Shown here: positions 52,609 to 64,000 of the stretch, in pieces
Position numbering within the stretch: the stretch's first letter is position 1
Layout: each line of letters opens with the position of its first letter
Source of the DNA: Burkholderia pyrrocinia
GTDB taxonomy: Bacteria; Pseudomonadota; Gammaproteobacteria; Burkholderiales; Burkholderiaceae
Assembly: GCF_018417535.1 (NCBI RefSeq)
Contig: NZ_CP070977.1
Location: 1,302,001 to 1,366,000 of the forward strand
Direction of reading: 5' to 3'
Length of the DNA stretch: 64,000 nt
Program-made: the position numbers and the translations under genes
Notes under the pieces: generated by a model
The model's database searches: none
Seen by the model: the letters and a program-made list of their open reading frames with translations, nothing else
Told to the model about the DNA's origin: nothing

Positions 52609-53883
52609 TTACAGGTCGAGCAGCAGGCGTGCCGGATCCTCGAGCGCATCCTTCATCGCGACGAGCGACAGCACCGCTTCGCGGCCGTCGATGATCCGGT
52701 GGTCGTACGACAGCGCGAGGTAGTTGATCGGACGGATCACGATCTGGCCGTTTTCGACGACCGGACGCTCCTTCGTCGCGTGCACGCCGAGGATTGCCGA
52801 TTGCGGCGGGTTGATGATCGGGGTCGACAGCATCGAGCCGAACACGCCGCCGTTCGAGATCGAGAACGTACCGCCCGTCATTTCCTCGATCGACAGCTTG
52901 CCGTCCTTCGCCTTCTGGCCGAATTCGGCGATCTTCTTTTCGATGTCGGCGAGGCTCAGTTGATCCGCGTTGCGCAGGATCGGCACCACGAGGCCGCGCG
53001 GCGAGCCGACGGCGATACCGATGTCGAAGTAGCCGTGGTAGACGATGTCGTTACCGTCGATCGACGCGTTCACGAGCGGGAACTTCTTCAGCGCATGCAC
53101 GGCCGCCTTCACGAAGAACGACATGAAGCCGAGCTTCACGCCATGCTCCTTCTCGAACTTGTCCTTGTACTTGTTGCGCAGTTCCATGACCGGAGCCATG
53201 TTGACTTCGTTGAACGTCGTCAGGATCGCGTTGGTCTGCTGCGATTCGAGCAGACGCTCGGCGATACGCGCACGCAGGCGCGACATCGGCACGCGCTGTT
53301 CCGGACGGTCGTTCAGCCAGGCCGTCGCCGACGCCGGCACCTTCACTTCCGGCAGCGACGGCTTCGCGGCGGCCTTGGCCGGTGCGGCGGCCGGAGCAGC
53401 CTTCGGTGCGCTACCCGCGGCCAGCGCGTCGCCCTTCGTGACGCGGCCGTCGCGGCCCGAACCAGCGACGTCGCCCGCCGACAGGCCCTTCTCGGCCAGC
53501 AGCTTCGATGCGGCCGGCGATGCGGCAGCCGAGCTCGATGCCGATGCGGCGACCGGCTGTGCTGCCGGTGCGGCTGCAGCAGGCGCTGCTGCCGGCTTGA
53601 CTTCGGCGGCGCCTGCCGCTGCTTCGGCTGCACCTGCCTTCGCTTCGGTGTCGATCGTCGCGATCAGTTGATCGGCAACCACCGTGTCACCGTCGTTCTG
53701 CAGCACTTGCGCGAGCACGCCCGCGGCCGGTGCCGGCACTTCGAGCACGACCTTGTCGGTCTCGAGTTCGATCAGGATTTCGTCCTGCGCGACTGCTTCG
53801 CCCGGCTTCTTCTTCCACTGCAGCATGGTGGCTTCCGAAACCGACTCCGAAAGCTGGGGGACTTTGACTTCTACGATAGCCAT
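52609..53883 (-). CDS. odhB: dihydrolipoyllysine succinyltransferase (E2 of 2-oxoglutarate dehydrogenase)
   Basis: 424-aa E2. Lipoyl domain (1-77) with acceptor Lys in [12 protein letters not shown], an Ala/Pro linker, E3/E1-binding domain ([26 protein letters not shown]) and the catalytic CAT domain with [13 protein letters not shown] (His/Asp active site). Transfers succinyl to CoA. Confidence 0.97.
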   Translation of the reverse strand: MAIVEVKVPQLSESVSEATMLQWKKKPGEAVAQDEILIELETDKVVLEVPAPAAGVLAQVLQNDGDTVVADQLIATIDTEAKAGAAEAAAGAAEVKPAAAPAAAAPAAQPVAASASSSAAASPAASKLLAEKGLSAGDVAGSGRDGRVTKGDALAAGSAPKAAPAAAPAKAAAKPSLPEVKVPASATAWLNDRPEQRVPMSRLRARIAERLLESQQTNAILTTFNEVNMAPVMELRNKYKDKFEKEHGVKLGFMSFFVKAAVHALKKFPLVNASIDGNDIVYHGYFDIGIAVGSPRGLVVPILRNADQLSLADIEKKIAEFGQKAKDGKLSIEEMTGGTFSISNGGVFGSMLSTPIINPPQSAILGVHATKERPVVENGQIVIRPINYLALSYDHRIIDGREAVLSLVAMKDALEDPARLLLDL

Positions 53884-54018
53884 GTGATTTTCCTGGATGC
53901 TTAATCTGGGTAATGACGAGGTTCGTGCGATTCCTTCGGCCGGTGCGGCGCGCGACGCGCCCGGCGGGCCAAAAGAGACGGGAAAGCGCAGCGCGCCTTC
54001 CCGTTTCGCTTCCGTCGG

Positions 54019-56883
54019 TTATTTCGCGATCGATGCGCTCTTCAGGCGGCCGAATGCACCTTCGATCAGGGCCTTCTGCTGCTCGTAGTGCTTCGCGTAG
54101 TAGCCAACCGCCGGCGAGGCCGAAGCCGGACGGCCGCTGTATGCCAGCTTCTGCCCTTCCTTCATGCCTTCCTTCAGATGGTGCTCGACGTAGAACCAGG
54201 GGCCCTGGTTCTGCGGCTCGTCCTGCACCCAGACCACTTCAGTCGCGTTCTCGTACTTCTTCATTTCGGTTTCGAACTGCTTGTGCGCGAACGGATACAG
54301 CTGCTCGATACGGATGATCGCGACGTCGTTCGCCTTCGCTTCGCGGCGATGTGCGACGAGGTCGTAATACACGCGGCCCGAGCATGCCAGCACGCGCTTG
54401 ACCTTCTTCGCGTCGATGCCGCCGTCGGTTTCGCCCAGCACCGGCTGGAACGAACCCTTCGCCAGTTCCGACAGGTCCGACACCGCTTCCTTGTGACGCA
54501 GCAGCGACTTCGGCGTGGCGACGATCAGCGGCTTGCGGAACAGGCGGATCATCTGGCGACGCAGCAGGTGGAAGATCTGCGCCGGCGTCGTCGGCTGGAC
54601 GACCTGCATGTTGTGATCCGCGCACAGTTGCAGGAAACGCTCGATACGGGTCGACGAGTGTTCCGGACCCTGGCCTTCGTAGCCGTGCGGCAGCAGCATC
54701 GTGAGACCCGACACGCGGCCCCACTTCACTTCGCCCGACGAGATGAACTGGTCGATCACGACCTGCGCGCCGTTGACGAAGTCGCCGAACTGCGCTTCCC
54801 ACAGCACGAGCGTGTTCGGCTCGGCGGTCGAGTAACCGTATTCGAAGCCCAGCACGGCTTCTTCCGACAGCACCGAGTCGATCACCGTGAACTTCGCCTG
54901 GCCTTCGGCGATGTTCTGCAGCGGCACGTACGTGCCGTCGTTCCAGCGCTCGCGGTTCTGGTCGTGCAGCACCGCGTGACGGTGCGTGAACGTGCCGCGA
55001 CCCGAATCCTGGCCCGTCAGGCGCACCGAGTAGCCCGATGCGACGAGCGACGCGAACGCGAGGTGCTCGCCCATGCCCCAGTCGAGCGGCTGGTCGCCGC
55101 GCGCCATGTTGCGGCGGTCGTTGATCACGCGCTCGACGAGCGGGTGGACCTTGAAGTTTTCCGGGACCGTCGTGATGCGTTCGCCGAGGCGTTTCAGTTC
55201 GGCGAGCGGCACGGCCGTATCAGCCGCGTCCGTCCACTTGCGGTTCAGGAACGGCACCCAGTCGACCGCGTACTTGCTCTTGTAGTTCGACAGGACCGGG
55301 TCGACCGTGTGGTGACCGTCGTCCATCGCCTTGCGGTACGCCTTCACGTAGTTGTCGGCGTCTTCCGCGGTGATCACGCCCTGCTGCACGAGCTTCTCGG
55401 CGTACAGCGCACGGGTGCCCGGGTGCTGCGCGATCTTCTTGTACATCAGCGGCTGCGTGACGGCCGGCGTGTCCTGCTCGTTGTGACCCAGCTTGCGGAA
55501 GCAGACGATGTCGATCACGACATCCTTGTGGAACTGCATCCGGTAATCGATCGCGATCTGCGTCGCGAGGATCACGGCTTCCGGATCGTCGCCGTTCACG
55601 TGCAGCACCGGCGCCTCGATCATCTTGACGACGTCGGTACAGTACAGCGTCGAACGCGCATCGCGCGGGTCGGACGTCGTGAAGCCGATCTGGTTGTTGA
55701 TGACGATGTGCAGCGTGCCGTGCGTGCCGTAACCGCGCGTCTGCGCGAGGTTCAGCGTTTCCATCACGACGCCCTGGCCCGCGAAGGCCGCGTCGCCGTG
55801 GATCTGCACCGGCAGCACCTGCAGGCCGTCTTCGTCGCCGCGGCGGTCCATCCGCGCCTTCGCGGAACCTTCGACCACCGGGTTGACGATTTCGAGGTGC
55901 GACGGGTTGAACGCGAGCGACAGGTGCACCGGGCCGCCTTCCGTCGACACGTCCGACGAGAAGCCCTTGTGATACTTCACGTCGCCGGCCGGCAGATCGT
56001 CGACGTGCTTGCCTTCGAATTCGGCGAACAGGTCGGCCGGCATCTTGCCGAGCGTGTTGACCAGCACGTTCAGGCGGCCGCGGTGGGCCATGCCGATGAT
56101 GATTTCCTGCACGCCGCGCTTGCCCGCGTGCTGGACGACTTCGTCCATCGCCGCGATGAAGCTTTCGCCGCCTTCGAGCGAGAAGCGCTTCTGGCCGACG
56201 TACTTGGTGTGCAGGTAGCGCTCGAGGCCTTCAGCGGCCGTCAGGCGATTCAGGATGTGCTTCTTCTCGTCTGTCGAGAAATTCGGCGTCGCGCGGGTCG
56301 ACTCCAGACGCTCCTGCCACCAGCGCTTCTGCTCCGGATCGCTGATGTACATGTACTCGGCGCCGATCGTGCCGCAGTACGTGTCGCGCAGACCCTTGAC
56401 GATGTCGCGCAGCGAAGCCTGGTCGAAACCGAAATACAGGTTGCTCGCGCTGTACGTCTGGTCCAGGTCGCCTTCGGAGAAGTCGTAGAACGCGGGTTCG
56501 AGTTCGGGAATGGCGGGACGTTCGCGACGCTTCAGGGGATCCAGATTGGCCCATTGCGAACCAAGGAAGCGATATGCGCTGATGAGGGACTGGACGTGAA
56601 CCTGCTTGCGCGCCGCAGCCAGATTGGTGCCGCTTTCGCGCGGGATGAAGGCATTGGCCTTCGCACGCTCGGCAAACGATTCGACGATCGGGAAATGCGC
56701 GACGTCATTGGCATTCGAACCGTCCGTTGCAGGCACATTCTGCAGCGCGTCGAAATACTCTCGCCAGTTCTCTGGCACTGACGCCGGATTGTTGAGGTAT
56801 GCATCGTACAGTTCTTCAACGTACGAAGCATTGCCGCCGAACAGATAGGAGTTCAGCTGAAACTGCTTCATTACATCTGACAT
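54019..56883 (-). CDS. odhA: 2-oxoglutarate dehydrogenase E1 component
   Basis: 954-aa thiamine-diphosphate enzyme, TCA cycle. Opening SYLFGGNASYVEELYDAYLNNPASVPENWREYF is the E1o N-terminus. ThDP/Mg motifs: GMAHRGRLNVLVNTLGKMP, HGDAAFAGQGVVMETLNL, then transketolase C-domain with GFEYGYSTAEPNTLVLWEAQFGDF and LPHGYEGQGPEHSSTR. First gene of the odh operon. Confidence 0.97.
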   Translation of the reverse strand: MSDVMKQFQLNSYLFGGNASYVEELYDAYLNNPASVPENWREYFDALQNVPATDGSNANDVAHFPIVESFAERAKANAFIPRESGTNLAAARKQVHVQSLISAYRFLGSQWANLDPLKRRERPAIPELEPAFYDFSEGDLDQTYSASNLYFGFDQASLRDIVKGLRDTYCGTIGAEYMYISDPEQKRWWQERLESTRATPNFSTDEKKHILNRLTAAEGLERYLHTKYVGQKRFSLEGGESFIAAMDEVVQHAGKRGVQEIIIGMAHRGRLNVLVNTLGKMPADLFAEFEGKHVDDLPAGDVKYHKGFSSDVSTEGGPVHLSLAFNPSHLEIVNPVVEGSAKARMDRRGDEDGLQVLPVQIHGDAAFAGQGVVMETLNLAQTRGYGTHGTLHIVINNQIGFTTSDPRDARSTLYCTDVVKMIEAPVLHVNGDDPEAVILATQIAIDYRMQFHKDVVIDIVCFRKLGHNEQDTPAVTQPLMYKKIAQHPGTRALYAEKLVQQGVITAEDADNYVKAYRKAMDDGHHTVDPVLSNYKSKYAVDWVPFLNRKWTDAADTAVPLAELKRLGERITTVPENFKVHPLVERVINDRRNMARGDQPLDWGMGEHLAFASLVASGYSVRLTGQDSGRGTFTHRHAVLHDQNRERWNDGTYVPLQNIAEGQAKFTVIDSVLSEEAVLGFEYGYSTAEPNTLVLWEAQFGDFVNGAQVVIDQFISSGEVKWGRVSGLTMLLPHGYEGQGPEHSSTRIERFLQLCADHNMQVVQPTTPAQIFHLLRRQMIRLFRKPLIVATPKSLLRHKEAVSDLSELAKGSFQPVLGETDGGIDAKKVKRVLACSGRVYYDLVAHRREAKANDVAIIRIEQLYPFAHKQFETEMKKYENATEVVWVQDEPQNQGPWFYVEHHLKEGMKEGQKLAYSGRPASASPAVGYYAKHYEQQKALIEGAFGRLKSASIAK

Positions 56884-56990
56884 TTTACGCTCACCTTTCT
56901 TCGAGCTTCTCGAGAAATAGCGGGTTGCTCAACCTTCCGCGACACGGCCTGACCGTTTAGCGGATTGCGAATCAAGTCTTGCTTGGAAGG
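56884..56990 (-). ncRNA. 5' leader of odhA, candidate sucA RNA motif
   Basis: A structured sucA leader motif is known in Burkholderiales. Here the leader contains GGTT-GAGC-AACC and CGAG-AAG-CTCG hairpins directly before the AAGGTGAG ribosome site. Placement fits; I could not align it to the published covariance model. Confidence 0.4.
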
Positions 56991-57144
56991 ACCTAAAACT
57001 TGCGTGCGCGCAGCATATCACAGAACCGATACCGGAGTTCACGGCGAAATGTGCCCGAAAGCACCGCGCGGCGGGGTTTTGCCGGATTGCCACGACCCTC
57101 GGGAACAGTGTTTTGCAGGCAACCCGATTGCGCATCGCGCAGAT

Positions 57145-57174
57145 GCAAAAAAGGCTGCCCCGAGGCAGCCTTTT
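57145..57174 (-). terminator. rho-independent terminator of typA
   Basis: On the minus strand AAAAGGCTGCC pairs with GGCAGCCTTTT, followed by TTTTTT. The region 56991-57144 shows no gene. Confidence 0.9.
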
Positions 57175-57202
57175 CCGTCATGCACGGGAACGGTCGAAAC
57201 GC

Positions 57203-59029
<1,827 letters not shown>

Positions 59030-59357
59030 AGAAACCTGGAAATCGTTTGAACGCGCAAACGCGCCCGCTCGTTTTTCACGGGCGCGCGCATTTTGCAGCT
59101 TGGAAAGCCACAAATTATAGCACGTGAGAATGTCGAGAGCTGGCCGGCACGTTGCGACGCAGCACACCGCGCCAACCCGCCCCCTCCTCGAGCGCCCAAA
59201 TCGGCCGACGGCCCTGCCGCCCGCAGGCCGAAAACCTTATCGACCGAAGGGATTCTTGCAACACGAAGCACGCCCATTGCCGTTCGATTAACATTTGCCG
59301 CGGCAAGCAATTGTACCTATACTACTGCCTAGTCAACTATTGCAGCTTCAGGGTTTT
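59030..59357. promoter_or_regulatory. divergent promoter region of typA and marR
   Basis: No gene. It holds a 12-bp palindrome TTGCCG-CGGCAA (59295-59306) and a MarR-type operator at 59325-59345: CTGC, TAGT-CA-ACTA, GCAG. The TATACT at about 59318-59323 can be the marR -10. Confidence 0.55.
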
Positions 59358-59849
59358 ATGTCGGATTCTCCTACCCAACCGCCCGTTTCGCCGCTTTCGT
59401 CGTATCAGATGAACGACAGCGTCGGTTATCTGATGTCGCGCGTGAAGTCGGTGATGACCAACCTCGTCACGCAACGCACGCAGGAAGAGCTCGGCATCAC
59501 GGGCACGCAGGCGAGCATGCTGTTCATGATCGCGGTCGGCAAGTGCTCGACGGCCGCCGAGCTCGCGCGCGAATACGGGATCGACGCGAGCGCGGTCACG
59601 CGCCTGCTCGACCGGGTCGAGAAACGCGGCCTGCTGTCCCGCGTGCGCAGCATCGAGGATCGGCGGGTCGTGCGCCTCGAGCTGACCGACGAAGGCCGCG
59701 CGCTTGCCGAGCGGTTGCCGCCGGTGTTCCGCAGCGTGCTCGACCAGCTGCTGGACGGGTTTACGCCGGAAGAAGTCGGGTTCCTGAAGAGCATGCTGCG
59801 CCGCATTCTCAGCAACTATTGCGAGACGGCCGGCGGCAGCATCACGTAA
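59358..59849 (+). CDS. MarR-family repressor of the emr efflux operon
   Basis: 163-aa EmrR/MarR-type regulator. ELGITGTQASMLFMIAVGKCSTAAELAREYGIDASAVTRLLDRVEKRGLLSRVRSIEDRRVVRLELTDEG is a full MarR winged helix with DRR wing. Start at 59358 (MSDSPTQPP). First gene of the operon with OMF, emrA and emrB. Its binding half-site AATAGTTG appears both before and after the gene. Confidence 0.95.
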   Translation: MSDSPTQPPVSPLSSYQMNDSVGYLMSRVKSVMTNLVTQRTQEELGITGTQASMLFMIAVGKCSTAAELAREYGIDASAVTRLLDRVEKRGLLSRVRSIEDRRVVRLELTDEGRALAERLPPVFRSVLDQLLDGFTPEEVGFLKSMLRRILSNYCETAGGSIT

Positions 59850-59867
59850 TAGTTGCCATAACAATTA
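59848..59867. promoter_or_regulatory. second MarR-like site between marR and the efflux genes
   Basis: AATAGTTG at 59848-59855 then CAATTA; the AATAGTTG octamer also occurs inverted at 59334-59341 in front of marR. Suggests a second controlled start for the efflux genes. Confidence 0.5.
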
Positions 59868-59936
59868 CTTTTGAAAGATTAATGTAAGGAAATCCTTGCA
59901 GTGTCCATCATTCATTCCGAGTCAGGGGTCAGCGCG

Positions 59937-61433
59937 ATGAAATCCTCCCCGTTGTCCGTGCGCACCGGGTCGTGCCGCGCCGCCGTCGCCGCCGCGGTCG
60001 CCGCACTGGCGCTGGCGGGCTGCGCGAATTACATCGGCATCAAGAGCGACAAGCAGATCGCCCCCGCGTCGCAATTCGAATCCGCCCAAAGCTTGCCGGC
60101 CCAGGGCGGCCAGTGGCCGGCGCTCGACTGGGTCAACCAGTTTGGCGATCCGCAATTGCCGAAGCTGATCGACGAAGCCCTCCAGGGCAATCCGTCGATC
60201 GCGCAGGCGCAGGCACGTATCGCAAAGGCGTCGTCGTACATCGAATCGTCGCGTTCGAACCTGCTGCCGAAGGCCGAAGCCAGCTACTCGTGGACGCGCG
60301 AGCTGTATTCGTCGAACGCGCTGTTCCCGCCCCCGTTCGGCGGCCAGTGGTACAGCGAGAACAACGTGCTCGCGAGCGCATCGTGGGAACTCGACCTGTG
60401 GGGCAAGAACCGCGAACGCCTGCACACCGCCGTGTCGCAGGAAAAGGCCGCCGAAGCCGACATGCAGCAGGCGCGCATCACGCTCGCGTCGTCGGTCGCG
60501 CGTACCTATAACTCGCTCGCGCAACTCTATGCGCTGCGCGACATCGCGCAACGCGAGATCTCCAACCGCGAGACAGTCGGCAAGATCACCGACGGCCGAG
60601 TCTCGGCCGGCCTCGATACCAACGTCGAACGCCAGACGGCCCGCGGCAATATCGCGACGACGCAGGCTTCGCTGTCGGATCTCGACGGCCAGATCACGAC
60701 GGTGCGCTACCAGCTCGCCGCGCTGCTCGGCAAGGGTCCGGATCGCGGGCTGCAGATCGCGGCGCCCGTGATGAACCCGAGCGGCGAGGTCGCCCTGCCC
60801 GGCAACCTGCCGGCCGATCTCGTCTCGCGCCGCCCCGACATCGTCGCCGCGCGCTGGCAGGTCGAGGCCGCGATGCACGACGTGAAGGAAGCGAAGGCCG
60901 AGTTCTACCCCGACGTGAACCTAGCGGCCGGCTTCGGCTTCGATGCGTTCGGCTGGGGCAAATTCCTGAACTTCGCGAGCCGCCAGGCACAGTTCGGCCC
61001 GGCGATCCACCTGCCGATCTTCGACGGCGGCGCGCTGCGCGCCCAGCTCAAGGGCCGTTATGCGGACTTCGACCTGTCGGTGGCGAACTACAACCAGACG
61101 CTGATCAGCGCGCTGAACGACGTCGCGACGCAGGTCGCGTCGATCCGCGCGGTCGATCGCCAGATGGGCGACGCGCAACGCGCGCTCGACGCATCGACGC
61201 GCGCATACGATCTCGCCGTGATCCGCTACAAGGCCGGCCTGTCGCCGCAACTGCAGGTGCTGACCGCGGACAGCAACCGCCTCGCATCGGAGCAGACGGT
61301 GACCAACCTGAAGATGCGCCGGCGCGACATGCAGCTCGCGCTGATCAAGGCGCTGGGCGGCGGGTTCGACGCGACCGGCACGCCGCTCGCCGCGCCCGAC
61401 GCCGACAAGCCGACAAAACAGGCCGCCAACTGA
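59937..61433 (+). CDS. outer-membrane efflux lipoprotein (NodT/OprM type)
   Basis: 498-aa OMF: lipobox LAGC (Cys about 29), two TolC-like halves (LIDEALQGNPSIAQAQARIAKA and VSRRPDIVAARWQVEAAMHDVKEAKAEFYPDVNLAAGFGF). Forms the outer-membrane duct of the EmrAB pump encoded next. A GTG at 59901 could start 12 codons earlier; the ATG gives a normal lipoprotein signal. Confidence 0.94.
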   Translation: MKSSPLSVRTGSCRAAVAAAVAALALAGCANYIGIKSDKQIAPASQFESAQSLPAQGGQWPALDWVNQFGDPQLPKLIDEALQGNPSIAQAQARIAKASSYIESSRSNLLPKAEASYSWTRELYSSNALFPPPFGGQWYSENNVLASASWELDLWGKNRERLHTAVSQEKAAEADMQQARITLASSVARTYNSLAQLYALRDIAQREISNRETVGKITDGRVSAGLDTNVERQTARGNIATTQASLSDLDGQITTVRYQLAALLGKGPDRGLQIAAPVMNPSGEVALPGNLPADLVSRRPDIVAARWQVEAAMHDVKEAKAEFYPDVNLAAGFGFDAFGWGKFLNFASRQAQFGPAIHLPIFDGGALRAQLKGRYADFDLSVANYNQTLISALNDVATQVASIRAVDRQMGDAQRALDASTRAYDLAVIRYKAGLSPQLQVLTADSNRLASEQTVTNLKMRRRDMQLALIKALGGGFDATGTPLAAPDADKPTKQAAN

Positions 61434-61485
61434 TCCGGCGCCACCACTACGCAGACACTCGAAATAACGGACGGAGAAAATCGCC

Positions 61486-62703
61486 ATGAGCGACCCTCAA
61501 CAAAACGCCGCCAGCGCACAGCCGCAAAGCAACGGAAAGCGCAAACGGATGATGACGCTGCTCGTCGCGGTCATCGTGATCGCGGCCATCGCGTACGGCC
61601 TGTACTACTTCCTCGTCGCCCGCTTCCATGAAGGGACCGACGACGCGTACGTGAACGGCAACGTCGTGCAGATCACGCCTCAGGTCACCGGCACCGTGAT
61701 CGCCGTGAAGGCCGACGATACGCAGACGGTCAAGGCCGGCGACCCGCTGGTCGTGCTCGACCCGGCCGACTCGCAGGTCGCGCTGCAGCAGGCGGAAGCC
61801 AACCTCGCGCAGACGGTGCGCCAGGTGCGCGGCCTGTTCGTCAACGACGATCAGTACCGCGCGCAGGTCGCGCTGCGCCAGTCCGACCTGTCGAAGGCCG
61901 ACGACGACCTGCGCCGCCGCATGGCCGTCGCGCAGACGGGCGCCGTGTCGCAGGAAGAGATCTCGCACGCACGTGACGCCGTGAAGGCCGCGCAAGCGTC
62001 GCTCGATGGCGCGCAACAGCAGCTCGCATCGAACCGCGCGCTGACCGCGAACACGACGATCGCATCGCACCCGAACGTGCTCGCCGCAGCGGCGAAGGTT
62101 CGCGACGCCTACCTCGCGAACGCGCGTAACGTGCTGCCCGCGCCGGTCACCGGCTACGTCGCGAAGCGCTCGGTGCAGGTCGGCCAGCGCGTGTCGCCGG
62201 GCACGCCGCTGATGTCGGTGGTGCCGCTGAATGCCGTGTGGGTCGACGCGAACTTCAAGGAAGTCCAGCTCAAGCACATGCGCATCGGCCAGCCGGTCGA
62301 ACTGACGGCCGACATCTACGGCTCGTCGGCCGTGTACCACGGCAAGGTCGTCGGCTTCTCCGCCGGCACGGGCTCGGCGTTCTCGCTGCTGCCGGCGCAG
62401 AACGCGACCGGCAACTGGATCAAGGTCGTGCAGCGCCTGCCGGTGCGTATCGAACTCGATCCGAAGGATCTCGACAAGCATCCACTGCGCATCGGCCTGT
62501 CGATGCAGGTCGACGTGGACATCAAGGACGAACGCGGCAACCAGCTCGTCAACGCACCGAACACCGTCTACGAAACCAGCGTGTTCGCGAAGTACGGCGA
62601 CGAAGCCGACGCCGAAATCGCGCGCATCATCGCCGCAAACGCCGGCGGCAACGCGTCGGCGCCGGTCGCGGCGAAGCAAGGCAGCGCCGCGAAGATGATG
62701 TAA
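61486..62703 (+). CDS. emrA: EmrA-family membrane fusion protein
   Basis: 405-aa HlyD/EmrA adaptor. N-terminal TM (MMTLLVAVIVIAAIAYGLYYFLVA), biotinyl/lipoyl halves GTDDAYVNGNVVQITPQVTGTVIAV and VTGYVAKRSVQVGQRVSPGTPLMSVVPL flanking an alpha-helical hairpin (about 95-195). Links EmrB to the outer-membrane channel. Confidence 0.95.
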   Translation: MSDPQQNAASAQPQSNGKRKRMMTLLVAVIVIAAIAYGLYYFLVARFHEGTDDAYVNGNVVQITPQVTGTVIAVKADDTQTVKAGDPLVVLDPADSQVALQQAEANLAQTVRQVRGLFVNDDQYRAQVALRQSDLSKADDDLRRRMAVAQTGAVSQEEISHARDAVKAAQASLDGAQQQLASNRALTANTTIASHPNVLAAAAKVRDAYLANARNVLPAPVTGYVAKRSVQVGQRVSPGTPLMSVVPLNAVWVDANFKEVQLKHMRIGQPVELTADIYGSSAVYHGKVVGFSAGTGSAFSLLPAQNATGNWIKVVQRLPVRIELDPKDLDKHPLRIGLSMQVDVDIKDERGNQLVNAPNTVYETSVFAKYGDEADAEIARIIAANAGGNASAPVAAKQGSAAKMM

Positions 62704-62731
62704 CCGCTCCGACTCCGGAAAAACAACCGAC

Positions 62732-64000
62732 ATGGCACAGGCTCCTGCCTCCTACCCGCCCTTGCAGGGCGGGCAACTCATACTCGGGACGATTGCGGTG
62801 TCGCTCGCGGTGTTCATGAACGTGCTCGACACGTCCATCGCGAACGTCGCGATCCCGACCATCTCGGGCGACCTCGGCGTGTCGTCCGACCAGGGCACGT
62901 GGGTCATCACGTCGTTCGCGGTCGCGAACGCGATCTCGGTGCCGCTGACGGGCTGGCTGACCGACCGTTTCGGGCAGGTCCGCCTGTTCCTCGCATCGAT
63001 CATCCTGTTCGTCATCTCGTCGTGGATGTGCGGGCTCGCGCCGAGCCTGCCGTTCCTGCTCGCGTCGCGCGTCCTCCAGGGTGCGGTCGCGGGGCCGATG
63101 ATTCCGCTGTCGCAATCGCTGTTGCTGTCGAGCTATCCGCGCGCGAAGGCACCGATGGCGCTCGCGCTATGGTCGATGACGACACTGATCGCGCCGGTCG
63201 CGGGCCCGATCCTCGGCGGCTGGATCTCGGACAACTACTCGTGGCCGTGGATCTTCTACGTGAACATCCCGGTCGGCATCGCCGCCGCGCTCGCCACGTG
63301 GTCGATCTATCGCACGCGCGAATCGACGGTGCGCCGCGCGCCGATCGACGGCGTCGGCCTTGCGCTGCTCGTGCTGTGGGTCGGCTCGCTGCAGATCATG
63401 CTCGACAAGGGCAAGGATCTGGACTGGTTCGCATCGACGACGATCGTCGCGCTCGCGTTGATCGCGATCATCTCGTTCGCGTTCTTCGTGATCTGGGAAC
63501 TGACCGCCGAGCACCCCGTCGTCGACCTGTCGCTGTTCCGCCGGCGCAACTTCACGGGCGGCACGATCGCGCTTGCGGTCGGTTACGGGCTCTACTTCGG
63601 CAACCTCGTGCTGCTGCCGCTGTGGCTGCAGACCCAGATCGGCTACACGGCGACCGACGCCGGCCTCGTGATGGCGCCGGTCGGGCTGTTCGCGATCCTG
63701 CTGTCGCCGCTGACCGGCAAGTTCCTGCCGCGCACCGACCCGCGCTACATCGCGACCGCCGCGTTTCTCATATTCGCGCTGTGCTTCTGGATGCGATCGG
63801 GCTACACGACGGGCGTCGACGAATGGTCGCTCACGCTGCCGACGCTCGTGCAGGGCGTCGCGATGGCCGGCTTCTTCATTCCGCTCGTGTCGATCACACT
63901 GTCCGGCCTCCCCGGCCACCGCATCCCGGCGGCGTCCGGTCTGTCGAACTTCGTGCGGATCATGTGCGGCGGCATCGGCACGTCGATCTTCCAGACTGCG
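62732..64000 (+). CDS. emrB: EmrB-family DHA2 MFS drug exporter (3' end outside window)
   Basis: 423 codons visible, running past the right edge. MNVLDTSIANVAIPTISGDL, WVITSFAVANAISVPLTGWL, GPVAGPILGGWISD-type motif C region (PVAGPILGGWI). Proton-driven export of drugs together with EmrA and the OMF lipoprotein just upstream. Paralogue of the exporter at 8324, with long identical stretches such as MLDKGKDLDWF. Confidence 0.95.
   Translation, partial: MAQAPASYPPLQGGQLILGTIAVSLAVFMNVLDTSIANVAIPTISGDLGVSSDQGTWVITSFAVANAISVPLTGWLTDRFGQVRLFLASIILFVISSWMCGLAPSLPFLLASRVLQGAVAGPMIPLSQSLLLSSYPRAKAPMALALWSMTTLIAPVAGPILGGWISDNYSWPWIFYVNIPVGIAAALATWSIYRTRESTVRRAPIDGVGLALLVLWVGSLQIMLDKGKDLDWFASTTIVALALIAIISFAFFVIWELTAEHPVVDLSLFRRRNFTGGTIALAVGYGLYFGNLVLLPLWLQTQIGYTATDAGLVMAPVGLFAILLSPLTGKFLPRTDPRYIATAAFLIFALCFWMRSGYTTGVDEWSLTLPTLVQGVAMAGFFIPLVSITLSGLPGHRIPAASGLSNFVRIMCGGIGTSIFQTA

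Overview
The window is high-GC, densely coded DNA that reads as chromosomal sequence of a beta-proteobacterium, most likely Burkholderia (cepacia-complex type). The grounds are an Hfq with a long Gly/Arg-rich tail beside a Tad pilus locus, an odhA-odhB-odhL-zapE run, typA next to a marR-OMF-emrA-emrB efflux operon, and the general protein style. This is inferred from family knowledge and gene order; no database was searched.

Layout. 1-7.2 kb: partial Gfo/Idh oxidoreductase, GntR/FCD regulator, rpiA, AmiD-like amidase lipoprotein, rlmB, rnr (all minus). 7.4-13.1 kb: three identical tRNA-Leu(CAG) genes, each followed by a terminator, a 107-nt palindromic element that begins and ends like the tRNA, and a second copy of the terminator. 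Between the tRNA copies lie marR plus an orphan EmrB-type exporter plus an orphan SsuA-like binding protein, and then a flavodoxin-like gene. 13.3-19.3 kb: a sugar regulon (ROK regulator, RbsA/RbsC/RbsB-type ABC importer, PfkB kinase) with a strong ROK operator. 19.4-27.8 kb: SulP transporter, ParB-like protein, GNAT, MHS-type MFS transporter, TetR regulator, long-chain acyl-CoA ligase and a DUF1571 protein. 27.8-29.8 kb: a PXPV-type small protein, hfq2 and a DUF2968 protein.

29.8-43.0 kb is a complete Tad/Flp pilus operon on the minus strand: flp, prepilin peptidase, tadE, cpaB, secretin, tadZ, tadA, tadB, tadC, tadD, a DUF3613 protein, tadG and a sigma-54 activator. Divergently, 43.6-48.6 kb holds a textbook sigma-54 promoter, two paralogous low-complexity lipoproteins with 25-residue tandem repeats, and a ShlB/FhaC-like outer-membrane transporter with no TpsA substrate nearby. 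This lipoprotein-TpsB set next to the pilus, probably under the same sigma-54 activator, is one of the two most interesting parts of the window. The tRNA-linked palindromic cassette is the other.

48.8-59.0 kb is mostly housekeeping: a DUF2147 protein, a lone IS5-type OrfA, zapE, odhL, odhB, odhA and typA. 59.3-64.0 kb is a MarR-controlled tripartite efflux operon (OMF lipoprotein, EmrA, EmrB) that runs off the right edge. Its EmrB is a close paralogue of the orphan exporter at 8.3-9.9 kb.
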